The notes beneath the pieces were generated by a model that saw only the letters and a program-made list of their open reading frames with translations, did not search any database and was not told the origin of the DNA. Source: Actinomycetota bacterium (lineage in GTDB: Bacteria; Actinomycetota; Actinomycetes; Nanopelagicales; Nanopelagicaceae). From it: 5,833 nucleotides of DNA. Within the stretch, counting starts at the first letter, position 1. The number at the start of each line of letters is the position of its first letter. Of this stretch, positions 1 to 4,735 are shown piece after piece. The translations under genes and the position numbers were made by a program. The stretch lies in NCBI GenBank assembly GCA_947381255.1, contig CANCUC010000059.1:1-5833 (forward strand), in the 5' to 3' direction.

Positions 1-905
1 TCTGTAATCGCACCAACTGCGGAAGCTTTAATTGTTGATCCATGTTTAATCGCCTCGGCGAATGGGACTTGGTAGCCAGGTCCTACGGCAATCTTGGCGT
101 TGTGAACATTTCCGCCACTCGATGCATCAATGAGGTCGACCCCGAGCGGAATAAGTTCATTTGCGAGTTGTACGGACTCTTCTATCGTCCATCCACCCTC
201 GGTCCAATCAGATGCTGAGATGCGAACGAAGAGAGGAACGCCATCTTCAACTGTGGCGCGAATTTCAGTAACAACTTCCTTGAGAAATCGAATGCGGTTC
301 TCAAATGTCCCGCCGTATTCGTCGGTACGGGTATTTGAAAGCGGTGAATAGAACTCGTGGAGCAGGTAACCGTGAGCTGCATGAATTTCTAGAACGTCAA
401 AGCCGGCAGCGATAGCTCGCTTTGCTGCAGCGCCGAACTCCTTCACGAGCGACTTAATCTCGGCGACTGTTAACTCGCGTGGAGTTGGGTATCCCTCAAA
501 TGCGATGGCGCTTGGCGCTACTGCTTCCCAACCACCTTCTTCTTGAGTTGCAATGAAGTGGTCGGCTCCTGGAAGAGTCGTGCCTGCTTTACGTCCAGCA
601 TGCGCGAGCTGGATGCCTATCTTCGCGCCCATGGAGTGCGCGAATTCAACGATTGGAGCCCATGCGGCAACCTGTGCATCGTTGTAAATTCCAGGGCAGC
701 CAATAGAGATGCGCCCTTCAGGAACAACTCCAGTCGCTTCGGCAAGGATTAATCCTGCGCCACCAGTTGCGAAACTTCCGAGGTGAACGCGGTGCCACTC
801 TCCAACAATCCCGTCTTTCGCTGAGTATTGGCACATAGGGCTAACCCAGGCGCGGTTCTTTATTTCAACGGAGCGGATAACGATTGGATCAAAGAGCTTT
901 GGCAC
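1..905 (-). CDS. Old Yellow Enzyme family NADH:flavin oxidoreductase (YqjM/NamA-like), 3' end cut by window edge
   Basis: An open frame of 301 codons runs leftward from a GTG at 903-905 to the window edge without a stop. Its N-terminus, MPKLFDPIVIRSVEIKNR, is typical of FMN-dependent Old Yellow Enzymes. Visible motifs are SPMCQYSA (C25 and Y27, equivalent to the flavin-modulating Cys and Tyr of YqjM), QLAHAGRKA (Q99), IHAAHGYLLHEFYSPLSN with the substrate-binding pair H175/H178 and Y180, NTRTDEYGG, VRISASDW (R228) and SSGG (262-265). The family reduces activated C=C bonds of enones and other electrophiles using NAD(P)H in the cytoplasm; the physiological substrate cannot be read here. YqjM has about 338 residues, so roughly 40-60 C-terminal residues with the last phosphate-binding strands are missing. 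GTG is the only ATG/GTG/TTG start between the upstream in-frame stop and the conserved region; GGAAA lies 6-7 bases before it. It follows the pirin gene at 76 bases and is probably cotranscribed. Confidence 0.93.
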   Translation of the reverse strand, partial: MPKLFDPIVIRSVEIKNRAWVSPMCQYSAKDGIVGEWHRVHLGSFATGGAGLILAEATGVVPEGRISIGCPGIYNDAQVAAWAPIVEFAHSMGAKIGIQLAHAGRKAGTTLPGADHFIATQEEGGWEAVAPSAIAFEGYPTPRELTVAEIKSLVKEFGAAAKRAIAAGFDVLEIHAAHGYLLHEFYSPLSNTRTDEYGGTFENRIRFLKEVVTEIRATVEDGVPLFVRISASDWTEGGWTIEESVQLANELIPLGVDLIDASSGGNVHNAKIAVGPGYQVPFAEAIKHGSTIKASAVGAIT

Positions 906-920
906 GATTAATTTCCGATC

Positions 921-944
921 TGATTGGGCTGATTGGGCTGATTG
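921..944. repeat. 9-bp tandem repeat in the pirin-OYE gap
   Basis: The unit GATTGGGCT occurs twice exactly (922-930, 931-939) and continues with GATTG (940-944), about 2.5 copies. It lies just upstream of the GTG start of the flavin reductase gene on the minus strand. The period is a multiple of three and stays in frame with that gene, but no standard start codon lies upstream of it, so it is probably untranslated leader. It does not form a terminator: no strong stem with a T-run is visible on the minus strand. Confidence 0.7.
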
Positions 945-981
945 CAGAATCTCAATGTGTTAGTGCAAGTGGATCTTTGAT

Positions 982-1998
982 TTATCCCTCTTGAACTTCA
1001 GATGGAGTGTTGTGAATTCCCGCAATCTCTTCTTTCGAAGAGGGAGCTACGTGCTCAGCAGGAATTGTTCCCAGTAAACCCTTTTGGAAATCCTCAAAGG
1101 CTTGAATGACCTCTGCCTTTGTGTTCATGACAAATGGACCCATCCAAGCAACTGATTCGCGAATTGGTTCTCCACCAAGAATCAAGATATCCATTGTCGG
1201 AGAGCGTGACTCTTGATTTTGATCTGCTGTGATTACAAGAGTTGAACCATCGACAAGAACTGCGAGCTGGCCCATCTGTACTGGCTGTGCGCTATCGCCC
1301 ACGGTTCCCTTGCCATTCAAAGTGTAAACAAGTGCGTTGTAATCAGGACGCCATGGCAGACGCAATTGTGCGCCAGGTGCCAGCGTTGCGTGCACCATCG
1401 TTATTGGTGTTTGCGTAGAACCCGGACCTTTATGTCCTGCAACTTCTCCGGCGATAACGCGCAGCAACACTCCACCATCTGCGGATGTTAAGAGTGCCAC
1501 ATCGCCAGCACGGATATCTTGATAAGCAGGTTGTGACCACTTCTTTGCAGCAGGAAGGTTTACCCAGAGTTGGAAACCATGAAAGAGACCGCCGCTTACA
1601 ACTAAGTGCTCAGGCGGAGTTTCAATATGCAATATTCCAGCACCAGCGGTCATCCACTGGGTATCGCCATTGGTGATGGTTCCTCCACCACCATGGTTAT
1701 CTTTATGATCGAAGATTCCATCAATAATGTATGTAACGGTTTCAAAGCCGCGGTGAGGGTGCCAAGGAGTTCCCTTTGGCTCACCAGGTGCGTACTCGAC
1801 TTCACCCATCTGATCGAGGTGAATAAAAGGATCGAGATCAGCCATATCTACACCCGCGAATGCGCGGCGGACGGGAAACCCTTCGCCTTCAAAGCCTTGA
1901 GGCGCGGTGGTGACGCTCTTCACGCGACGGCTCTTGGCGGTGGGATCAGCTGTTACACGTGGAAGTACCGTGAAATCGCTAACTGTTACTGCTGGCAT
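982..1998 (-). CDS. Pirin family protein (bicupin, quercetinase-like)
   Basis: This 338-residue protein is a bicupin of the pirin family. The four metal ligands of the N-terminal cupin are all present: H80 and H82 in WHPHRGFETVTYI, and H124 and E126 in AGAGILHIETPP, matching H56, H58, H101 and E103 of human pirin. The C-terminal cupin spans roughly residues 190-290. Pirins bind iron or another divalent metal; some bacterial members (E. coli YhhW) cleave quercetin, others act as redox-sensitive partners of regulators or enzymes. The role here cannot be settled from sequence. The length exceeds the usual 230-300 residues because of an N-terminal extension beginning MPAVTVSDFTVLPRV, a form familiar from actinobacterial pirins, which supports this ATG. 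A modest GAG lies about 8 bases upstream; the two ATGs between it and the start are out of frame. The flavin reductase gene follows on the same strand. Confidence 0.93.
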   Translation of the reverse strand: MPAVTVSDFTVLPRVTADPTAKSRRVKSVTTAPQGFEGEGFPVRRAFAGVDMADLDPFIHLDQMGEVEYAPGEPKGTPWHPHRGFETVTYIIDGIFDHKDNHGGGGTITNGDTQWMTAGAGILHIETPPEHLVVSGGLFHGFQLWVNLPAAKKWSQPAYQDIRAGDVALLTSADGGVLLRVIAGEVAGHKGPGSTQTPITMVHATLAPGAQLRLPWRPDYNALVYTLNGKGTVGDSAQPVQMGQLAVLVDGSTLVITADQNQESRSPTMDILILGGEPIRESVAWMGPFVMNTKAEVIQAFEDFQKGLLGTIPAEHVAPSSKEEIAGIHNTPSEVQEG

Positions 1999-2049
1999 GA
2001 CATCATCTCGTTTCTTCTAACTCGCGCTAATTTGAAAATCGCACCTTCG

Positions 2050-2084
2050 CGCTCAGTGAGCGATTTCATTAATTGAAGATTCAA
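2050..2084. repeat. Two short inverted repeats in the pirin leader
   Basis: CGCTC-AGT-GAGCG (2050-2062) and TTGAA-GA-TTCAA (2073-2084) are perfect dyads with 5-bp arms, 50-85 bases upstream of the pirin start codon. Their position between a possible -10 element and the coding region would suit operator sites or small RNA hairpins in the 5' leader. No regulator gene is in the window to pair with them, so function is inference. Confidence 0.4.
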
Positions 2085-2091
2085 CTAACGG

Positions 2092-2097
2092 AGTATA
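2092..2097 (-). promoter_or_regulatory. Possible -10 box for the pirin-OYE unit
   Basis: On the minus strand the hexamer TATACT matches the consensus TATAAT at five of six positions, 94 bases before the pirin ATG. No recognisable -35 hexamer lies 16-19 bases upstream, and no extended -10 TG is present, so this is a weak prediction. Confidence 0.22.
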
Positions 2098-2122
2098 GAA
2101 CGCAATAGTGGGCAGGCGCATT

Positions 2123-2136
2123 CCCGACTATTCGGG
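2123..2136. repeat. Small hairpin CCCGA/TCGGG
   Basis: A perfect dyad CCCGA-CTAT-TCGGG sits immediately before the 14-bp tandem repeat in the divergent intergenic region. It lacks a T-run on either strand, so it does not look like an intrinsic terminator. It could be an operator half-site pair or a residue of the event that created the repeat. Confidence 0.4.
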
Positions 2137-2139
2137 GTC

Positions 2140-2206
2140 CCACCGTCGCTTTGCCACCGTCGCTTTGCCACCGTCGCTTTGCCACAGTCGCTTTGCCACC
2201 GTCGCT
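2140..2206. repeat. 14-bp GC-rich tandem repeat, about 4.8 copies
   Basis: The unit CCACCGTCGCTTTG starts at 2140, 2154, 2168, 2182 and 2196. The first three copies are identical, the fourth has one change (CCACAGTCG), and the fifth is cut short after CCACCGTCGCT. Because 14 is not a multiple of three and the tract lies between divergent genes, it is unlikely to be coding. Each junction between units carries TTGCCA, five of six matches to a sigma-70 -35 hexamer on the plus strand, so the tract may contribute to transcription of the HNH gene. The near-identity of copies suggests recent slippage expansion. Confidence 0.9.
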
Positions 2207-2221
2207 CCTTCAGTTTCTTAT
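2193..2221 (+). promoter_or_regulatory. Candidate promoter for the HNH endonuclease gene
   Basis: TTGCCA (2193-2198) is followed after exactly 17 bases by TCTTAT (2216-2221), matching the sigma-70 consensus at five and four of six positions. Initiation would fall near 2228, giving a leader of about 60 bases to the HNH start. The -35 hexamer is the last of the TTGCCA motifs produced by the 14-bp repeat. Inferred from sequence only. Confidence 0.35.
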
Positions 2222-2226
2222 CCACA
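2218..2226 (+). promoter_or_regulatory. DnaA-box-like 9-mer TTATCCACA
   Basis: TTATCCACA is identical to the high-affinity E. coli DnaA box. It overlaps the candidate -10 of the HNH gene. Only one copy was noticed and no origin genes are nearby, so it does not mark oriC; it could allow DnaA to influence this promoter or be a chance match. Confidence 0.35.
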
Positions 2227-2288
2227 ACTTCTTCCAACCAGCGTGAAACAAGCCCTTCAATGTCACCGCCCTCTTCGAGAATTCACTT

Positions 2289-3818
2289 ATGAGCGCGACT
2301 GCAGTCACAGATTTGCTGATGCAAACCCCTGGCATTGATGTTCTGGTCGCGCTCACCAAGATTGATCCAATGCGCCTCTCCCCCTCTGAGCGCGTCGACT
2401 TTCTCGCTGCGCTCGAGAAACAATCCGGTTGGCTTCAAGCACTTATGCAAGTGGCAATCGTCGCGGTCGCGGGAGCTCGTGCGGAAGAGGATCGTGGAAA
2501 GTTTGCCGGAGTTGATGATCCGCAGCGCGAAGAGATCGCATCAGCGCTTAACTTGGCGCCGGTAACTGCCCAATCAAGAATCGATGTGGCGCGCACACTT
2601 ACCCAACATCTACCGGCGACATGCGTTGCCCTTGCAAATGGAGAAATTTCGAGCGCGCAAGCAACCGTCATCGCTAAAGAGAGCGCAGCCCTATTGCGCA
2701 AAGGAATTGATCCCGATCAGCTTAGATTCTTAGAAGAGACTGCAATTGCTTACTCTGAATTTCACACTCCGACCCAAGTGACCAACAAGGTGCGAAGCAT
2801 CGTTGCAAAGTTGGAGCCTGCTGAGTTTGAAGTTGTGGTGGCAGAGGCCGCTCAAGGGCGACGCGTTACATTTACTGCGCAACCACATGGAATGGCACAA
2901 ATCCTGGCCCTCCTTCCCGCCGCAGAAGCACAGACAGTCTGGCTCGCTATCGATAAGTTGGCTCGCTCTAATCGGGATAAGGGCCTCGTTGTTAATGGAA
3001 ATCGTGAGACAGGATTCACTGGAGATTCTGATCGTGAGACAGGATTCACTGGAGATTCTGATCGTGAGTCAGGATTCACCGGAGACGCTGGTCGCAATTC
3101 AGGATTCACTGGAGAGCGTGGTCCTGAGACTGGATTCACTAGAGATGCTGGCCGTGAGACTGGATTCACTGGAGATGCTGGTCGCCTCGAACAATCAGTT
3201 GGTTCAGTTGCATCGCTACCTGAATTCATTAGCTCGCACTTAGAACCTCTTACTCTTGATCAGCTTCGCGCTGATGCCCTATCGATGATTGCCGGGCAAT
3301 TCTTGGCAGAGTCTGCGAGTGAACACTTGGCACATGGTCGTCCCGTCACTCTTAACTTAACATTGGATCTTCCAACCTTCTTAGGGTTAAATGAAAAACC
3401 GGGAATCCTCGCCGGTTACGGTGAAATTCCAGCTTCCACCGCACGGCTACTAGCTGCAGATGCCAAATGGCGCAGATTTATAACCGATCCGCTCACCGGG
3501 AATCTTCTTGACTACGGTCGGACGACCTACGTGCCACCTCAAGCCCTGGTTGATTTCATCGTCGCTCGAGATCGAAGGTGCCGCTTCCCTGGTTGCAGAC
3601 AGCCGGCACGAGTCTGCGACATCGACCATGCAATTCCCTGGGAAGAGGGTGGTGAAACCTCAAAAGAGAATCTTGGTTTGCTCTGCCGAAGGCACCACCG
3701 AATGAAGACTCACGGTGGTTGGAAACTTATCTCCTTCGCCGACGGTTCTTGTGAGTGGATATCGCCGGAGGGCAAACGCTTCTTGGTCGAAGCGCGCCCC
3801 GTTGATGAAGTCGCTTAG
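2289..3818 (+). CDS. DUF222 and HNH endonuclease domain protein (13E12 repeat family type)
   Basis: The 509-residue protein has the two-part layout of the actinobacterial DUF222-HNH family. A helical DUF222 region fills roughly residues 20-390, including LTLDQLRADAL (321-331). A C-terminal HNH domain begins near 425 with CRFPGC (C431, C436), CDIDH (C443, H447), W451, GG, N461, LCRRHH (C466, H469, H470) and K473. These include the zinc-binding cysteines and the metal-binding and catalytic His/Asn/His set, so nuclease activity appears intact. The family, named from 13E12 repeats of Mycobacterium tuberculosis, is often multicopy; its substrate and role are not established. DUF222 is interrupted at residues 238-297 by six ten-residue repeats (consensus DRETGFTGDA), probably a flexible linker. 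The ATG has only a weak GAG about 11 bases upstream, so the start is moderately sure. mscL follows after 63 bases. Confidence 0.92.
   Translation: MSATAVTDLLMQTPGIDVLVALTKIDPMRLSPSERVDFLAALEKQSGWLQALMQVAIVAVAGARAEEDRGKFAGVDDPQREEIASALNLAPVTAQSRIDVARTLTQHLPATCVALANGEISSAQATVIAKESAALLRKGIDPDQLRFLEETAIAYSEFHTPTQVTNKVRSIVAKLEPAEFEVVVAEAAQGRRVTFTAQPHGMAQILALLPAAEAQTVWLAIDKLARSNRDKGLVVNGNRETGFTGDSDRETGFTGDSDRESGFTGDAGRNSGFTGERGPETGFTRDAGRETGFTGDAGRLEQSVGSVASLPEFISSHLEPLTLDQLRADALSMIAGQFLAESASEHLAHGRPVTLNLTLDLPTFLGLNEKPGILAGYGEIPASTARLLAADAKWRRFITDPLTGNLLDYGRTTYVPPQALVDFIVARDRRCRFPGCRQPARVCDIDHAIPWEEGGETSKENLGLLCRRHHRMKTHGGWKLISFADGSCEWISPEGKRFLVEARPVDEVA
3000..3179 (+). repeat. Six in-frame 30-bp repeats inside the HNH gene
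   Basis: Six direct 30-bp units encode NRETGFTGDS, DRETGFTGDS, DRESGFTGDA, GRNSGFTGER, GPETGFTRDA and GRETGFTGDA (residues 238-297). The core GGATTCAC is kept in every copy, and 3001-3030 and 3031-3060 are identical, which points to recent duplication. The encoded stretch is Gly/Asp/Arg/Thr-rich with no hydrophobic core beyond one Phe per unit, so it is probably disordered. It sits between IDKLARS and LTLDQLRADAL, where members of the family commonly have a variable linker. Confidence 0.95.
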
Positions 3819-3870
3819 CCTAAAAATTCATTCGGCTCCGTTAGGGTGTTGCTCATACCAAACGGCTTCT

Positions 3871-3876
3871 AGGGAG
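3871..3876 (+). promoter_or_regulatory. Ribosome binding site of mscL
   Basis: AGGGAG lies 5 bases before the ATG at 3882 and is the best Shine-Dalgarno match in the window; it fixes the mscL start. The 8-bp palindrome GAGATCTC (3874-3881) overlaps its end and abuts the start codon. Confidence 0.75.
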
Positions 3877-3881
3877 ATCTC

Positions 3882-4265
3882 ATGTTTAAAGGATTTAAGG
3901 AATTTGTACTTCGCGGCAATGTAATTGATCTCTCTATCGCTGTGGTTGTCGGCGCCGCATTTACCGGAATCGTGACCCAACTTACCAAATCCTTTATTCA
4001 GCCTCTCATCCAGGTTGTAGCAGGTGGAGGAATTCATGGTGGAGCTTTTATCATTCACGGCGTCGCCTTCGATTGGGCCGCCTTCATTAATGCAATCTTC
4101 AACTTCGTAATTATTGCGGCAACTCTCTACTTTCTCATCGTGCTTCCCCTTAACCGCCTTAGCGCTCTTCGTCATCATGAAGAGACACAAGCCGCACCTG
4201 TCCTACCAGAGGATGTAGAACTGCTTCGCGAAATTAGAGATCTACTCAAGAAGCAACAGGGGTAA
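3882..4265 (+). CDS. mscL: Large-conductance mechanosensitive channel MscL
   Basis: The 127-residue protein matches MscL along its whole length. It opens with the amphipathic N-terminal helix and family signature (FKGFKEFVLRGNVIDLSIAV, residues 2-21, with conserved R11, N13 and D16). TM1 runs about 14-44 with the small-residue gate VVGAAF, a short extracellular loop spans 45-65, TM2 about 66-92, and the cytoplasmic helix LPEDVELLREIRDLLKKQ covers 108-125. MscL forms a homopentamer in the inner membrane that opens under high membrane tension and releases solutes during hypo-osmotic shock. It is slightly shorter than the E. coli (136) and M. tuberculosis (151) proteins, mostly through a shorter loop and C-terminal linker. 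A strong AGGGAG precedes the start and a likely intrinsic terminator follows the stop by six bases. No clear promoter is seen in the 63-base gap after the HNH gene, so readthrough from that gene is possible. Confidence 0.97.
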   Translation: MFKGFKEFVLRGNVIDLSIAVVVGAAFTGIVTQLTKSFIQPLIQVVAGGGIHGGAFIIHGVAFDWAAFINAIFNFVIIAATLYFLIVLPLNRLSALRHHEETQAAPVLPEDVELLREIRDLLKKQQG

Positions 4266-4271
4266 ATAACT

Positions 4272-4305
4272 CTCAATTCCAGTTTTGCAAAACGATTGAG
4301 TTTTT
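4272..4305 (+). terminator. Likely intrinsic terminator after mscL
   Basis: CTCAAT (4272-4277) pairs with ATTGAG (4295-4300), enclosing the perfect palindrome GTTTTGCAAAAC (4282-4293) that extends the stem after a small bulge. TTTTT (4301-4305) follows directly. The stem is A+T-rich, so strength is uncertain, but shape and position six bases after the mscL stop fit a rho-independent terminator. Confidence 0.62.
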
Positions 4306-4341
4306 CCGCCTGCCATCAATTGCGATGAGAATCCATTTACG

Positions 4342-4508
4342 CATGCAATTAAGCGCATGTAGTTATTTCCGCATAACTAAGTACGCGCAGTCATTTCAGC
4401 GTTATTAGGCCCGCGTAGTTATTGCCATGTAATTAATCCGCGTAGTTATTGCTGCATATTTATACACGTGTAGTTATTCCCATGTAATTAACCCCGTGCA
4501 GGTAGGCC
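4342..4508. repeat. Array of twelve degenerate 14-bp units forming a 28-bp higher-order repeat
   Basis: Units start at 4342, 4356, 4370, 4384, 4398, 4412, 4426 (13 bases), 4439, 4453, 4467, 4481 and 4495. Each has a four-base head (CATG, CGCG, CGTG, CGCA or similar), an A+T-rich eight-base core and two spacer bases. The core TAGTTATT is exact in units 2, 6, 8 and 10, and is close (CAGTCATT) in unit 4. Odd units carry variants of TAATTAAN (CAATTAAG, TAACTAAG, TAATTAAT, TAATTAAC), hence a 28-bp period. Adjacent cores can pair: TAGTTAT (4360-4366) and ATAACTA (4373-4379) are perfect inverted repeats. Traces may extend a unit or so either side. The period was counted by hand; the function is unknown. 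Confidence 0.8.
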
Positions 4509-4524
4509 CTTGAACTTAAACAAG

Positions 4525-4635
4525 TCTCGCGCATCACATCCGCATGCCTAATTCAAAATCACTATTAAATATTTTCTATCAATCAACTCTCAGTTTCATT
4601 ACGAGAGTGATGACACTCAATCTCGCACATCACAT
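4525..4635. repeat. Near-direct repeat pair, 15 bp, 96 bases apart
   Basis: TCTCGCGCATCACAT (4525-4539) and TCTCGCACATCACAT (4621-4635) agree at 14 of 15 positions. Each is followed some bases later by AATCACT (4557 and 4640), suggesting a longer, decayed duplication. They flank an A+T-rich stretch that also contains the dyad ACTCTC/GAGAGT (4586-4591 and 4603-4608). They could be paired regulator sites upstream of the dehydrogenase gene or remnants of a duplication. Confidence 0.5.
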
Positions 4636-4690
4636 TCCCAATCACTCTATCTCTCTTTACTTTGAATCACCGGAAGCGGAGCATTAAGTC

Positions 4691-4735
4691 GCAAAGGCTC
4701 CCTTTGCAGATAGTTTTGAAGGGAAAAAATCAAAA
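4691..4735 (+). promoter_or_regulatory. Leader with competing hairpins around the alcohol dehydrogenase ribosome binding site
   Basis: The Shine-Dalgarno sequence of the dehydrogenase gene is GAAGGGA (4718-4724), 11 bases before its ATG. Upstream is a perfect stem GCAAAGG-CTC-CCTTTGC (4691-4707). TCCCTT (4699-4704) in its loop and right arm is also the exact complement of AAGGGA (4719-4724), extendable by two G-U pairs. The two stems cannot form together, so one would hide and the other expose the ribosome binding site. A third dyad, TTTTGA (4714-4719) with TCAAAA (4730-4735), places the site in a loop next to the ATG. Translational control is inferred. Confidence 0.45.

Larger units (their letters stand above)
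4266..4735. other. 470-base gene-free region between mscL and the alcohol dehydrogenase
   Basis: No credible coding frame, tRNA or rRNA is seen on either strand. In order it holds the mscL terminator, an array of 14-bp AT-rich units, a 15-bp near-direct repeat pair, a 6-bp dyad and a leader hairpin set before the dehydrogenase. It is more A+T-rich than the flanking genes. I found no convincing sigma-70 promoter for the dehydrogenase: TTGAAT at 4662-4667 lacks a good -10 at proper spacing. The region is far longer than the other gaps in the window. Confidence 0.7.

Noticed and set aside
1606..2076. Plus-strand open frame of 156 codons opposite the pirin gene
   Set aside because: It lies mostly antisense to a well-conserved pirin gene, and its translation shows no recognisable domain. 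It reads as a shadow frame.
2108..2338. Plus-strand open frame of 76 codons from a GTG across the 14-bp repeat
   Set aside because: It runs into the HNH gene in a different frame. The 14-bp unit shifts frame at each copy, so the tract shows no coding pattern, and no ribosome binding site is seen.
2852..3229. Minus-strand open frame of 125 codons with a Pro/Ser/Val repeat
   Set aside because: It is the antisense translation of the 30-bp coding repeat. The open frame follows from repetition of a stop-free unit.
3819..3845. CCTAA/TTAGG dyad after the HNH gene as a terminator
   Set aside because: The stem has only five pairs with a 17-base loop and no T-run follows, so it does not support a terminator call.
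3828..4190. Minus-strand open frame of 120 codons opposite mscL
   Set aside because: mscL on the plus strand is unmistakable, and the antisense translation resembles no family.
4342..4508. CRISPR array interpretation of the 28-bp periodic tract
   Set aside because: There are no near-identical repeats separated by unique spacers. The whole tract is continuous 14-bp units, and no cas genes are nearby.
4662..4690. TTGAAT (4662-4667) with TTAAGT (4685-4690) as a dehydrogenase promoter
   Set aside because: Spacing is 17, but the -10 matches only three of six consensus bases, and the start would fall inside the leader hairpin. Too weak to annotate.
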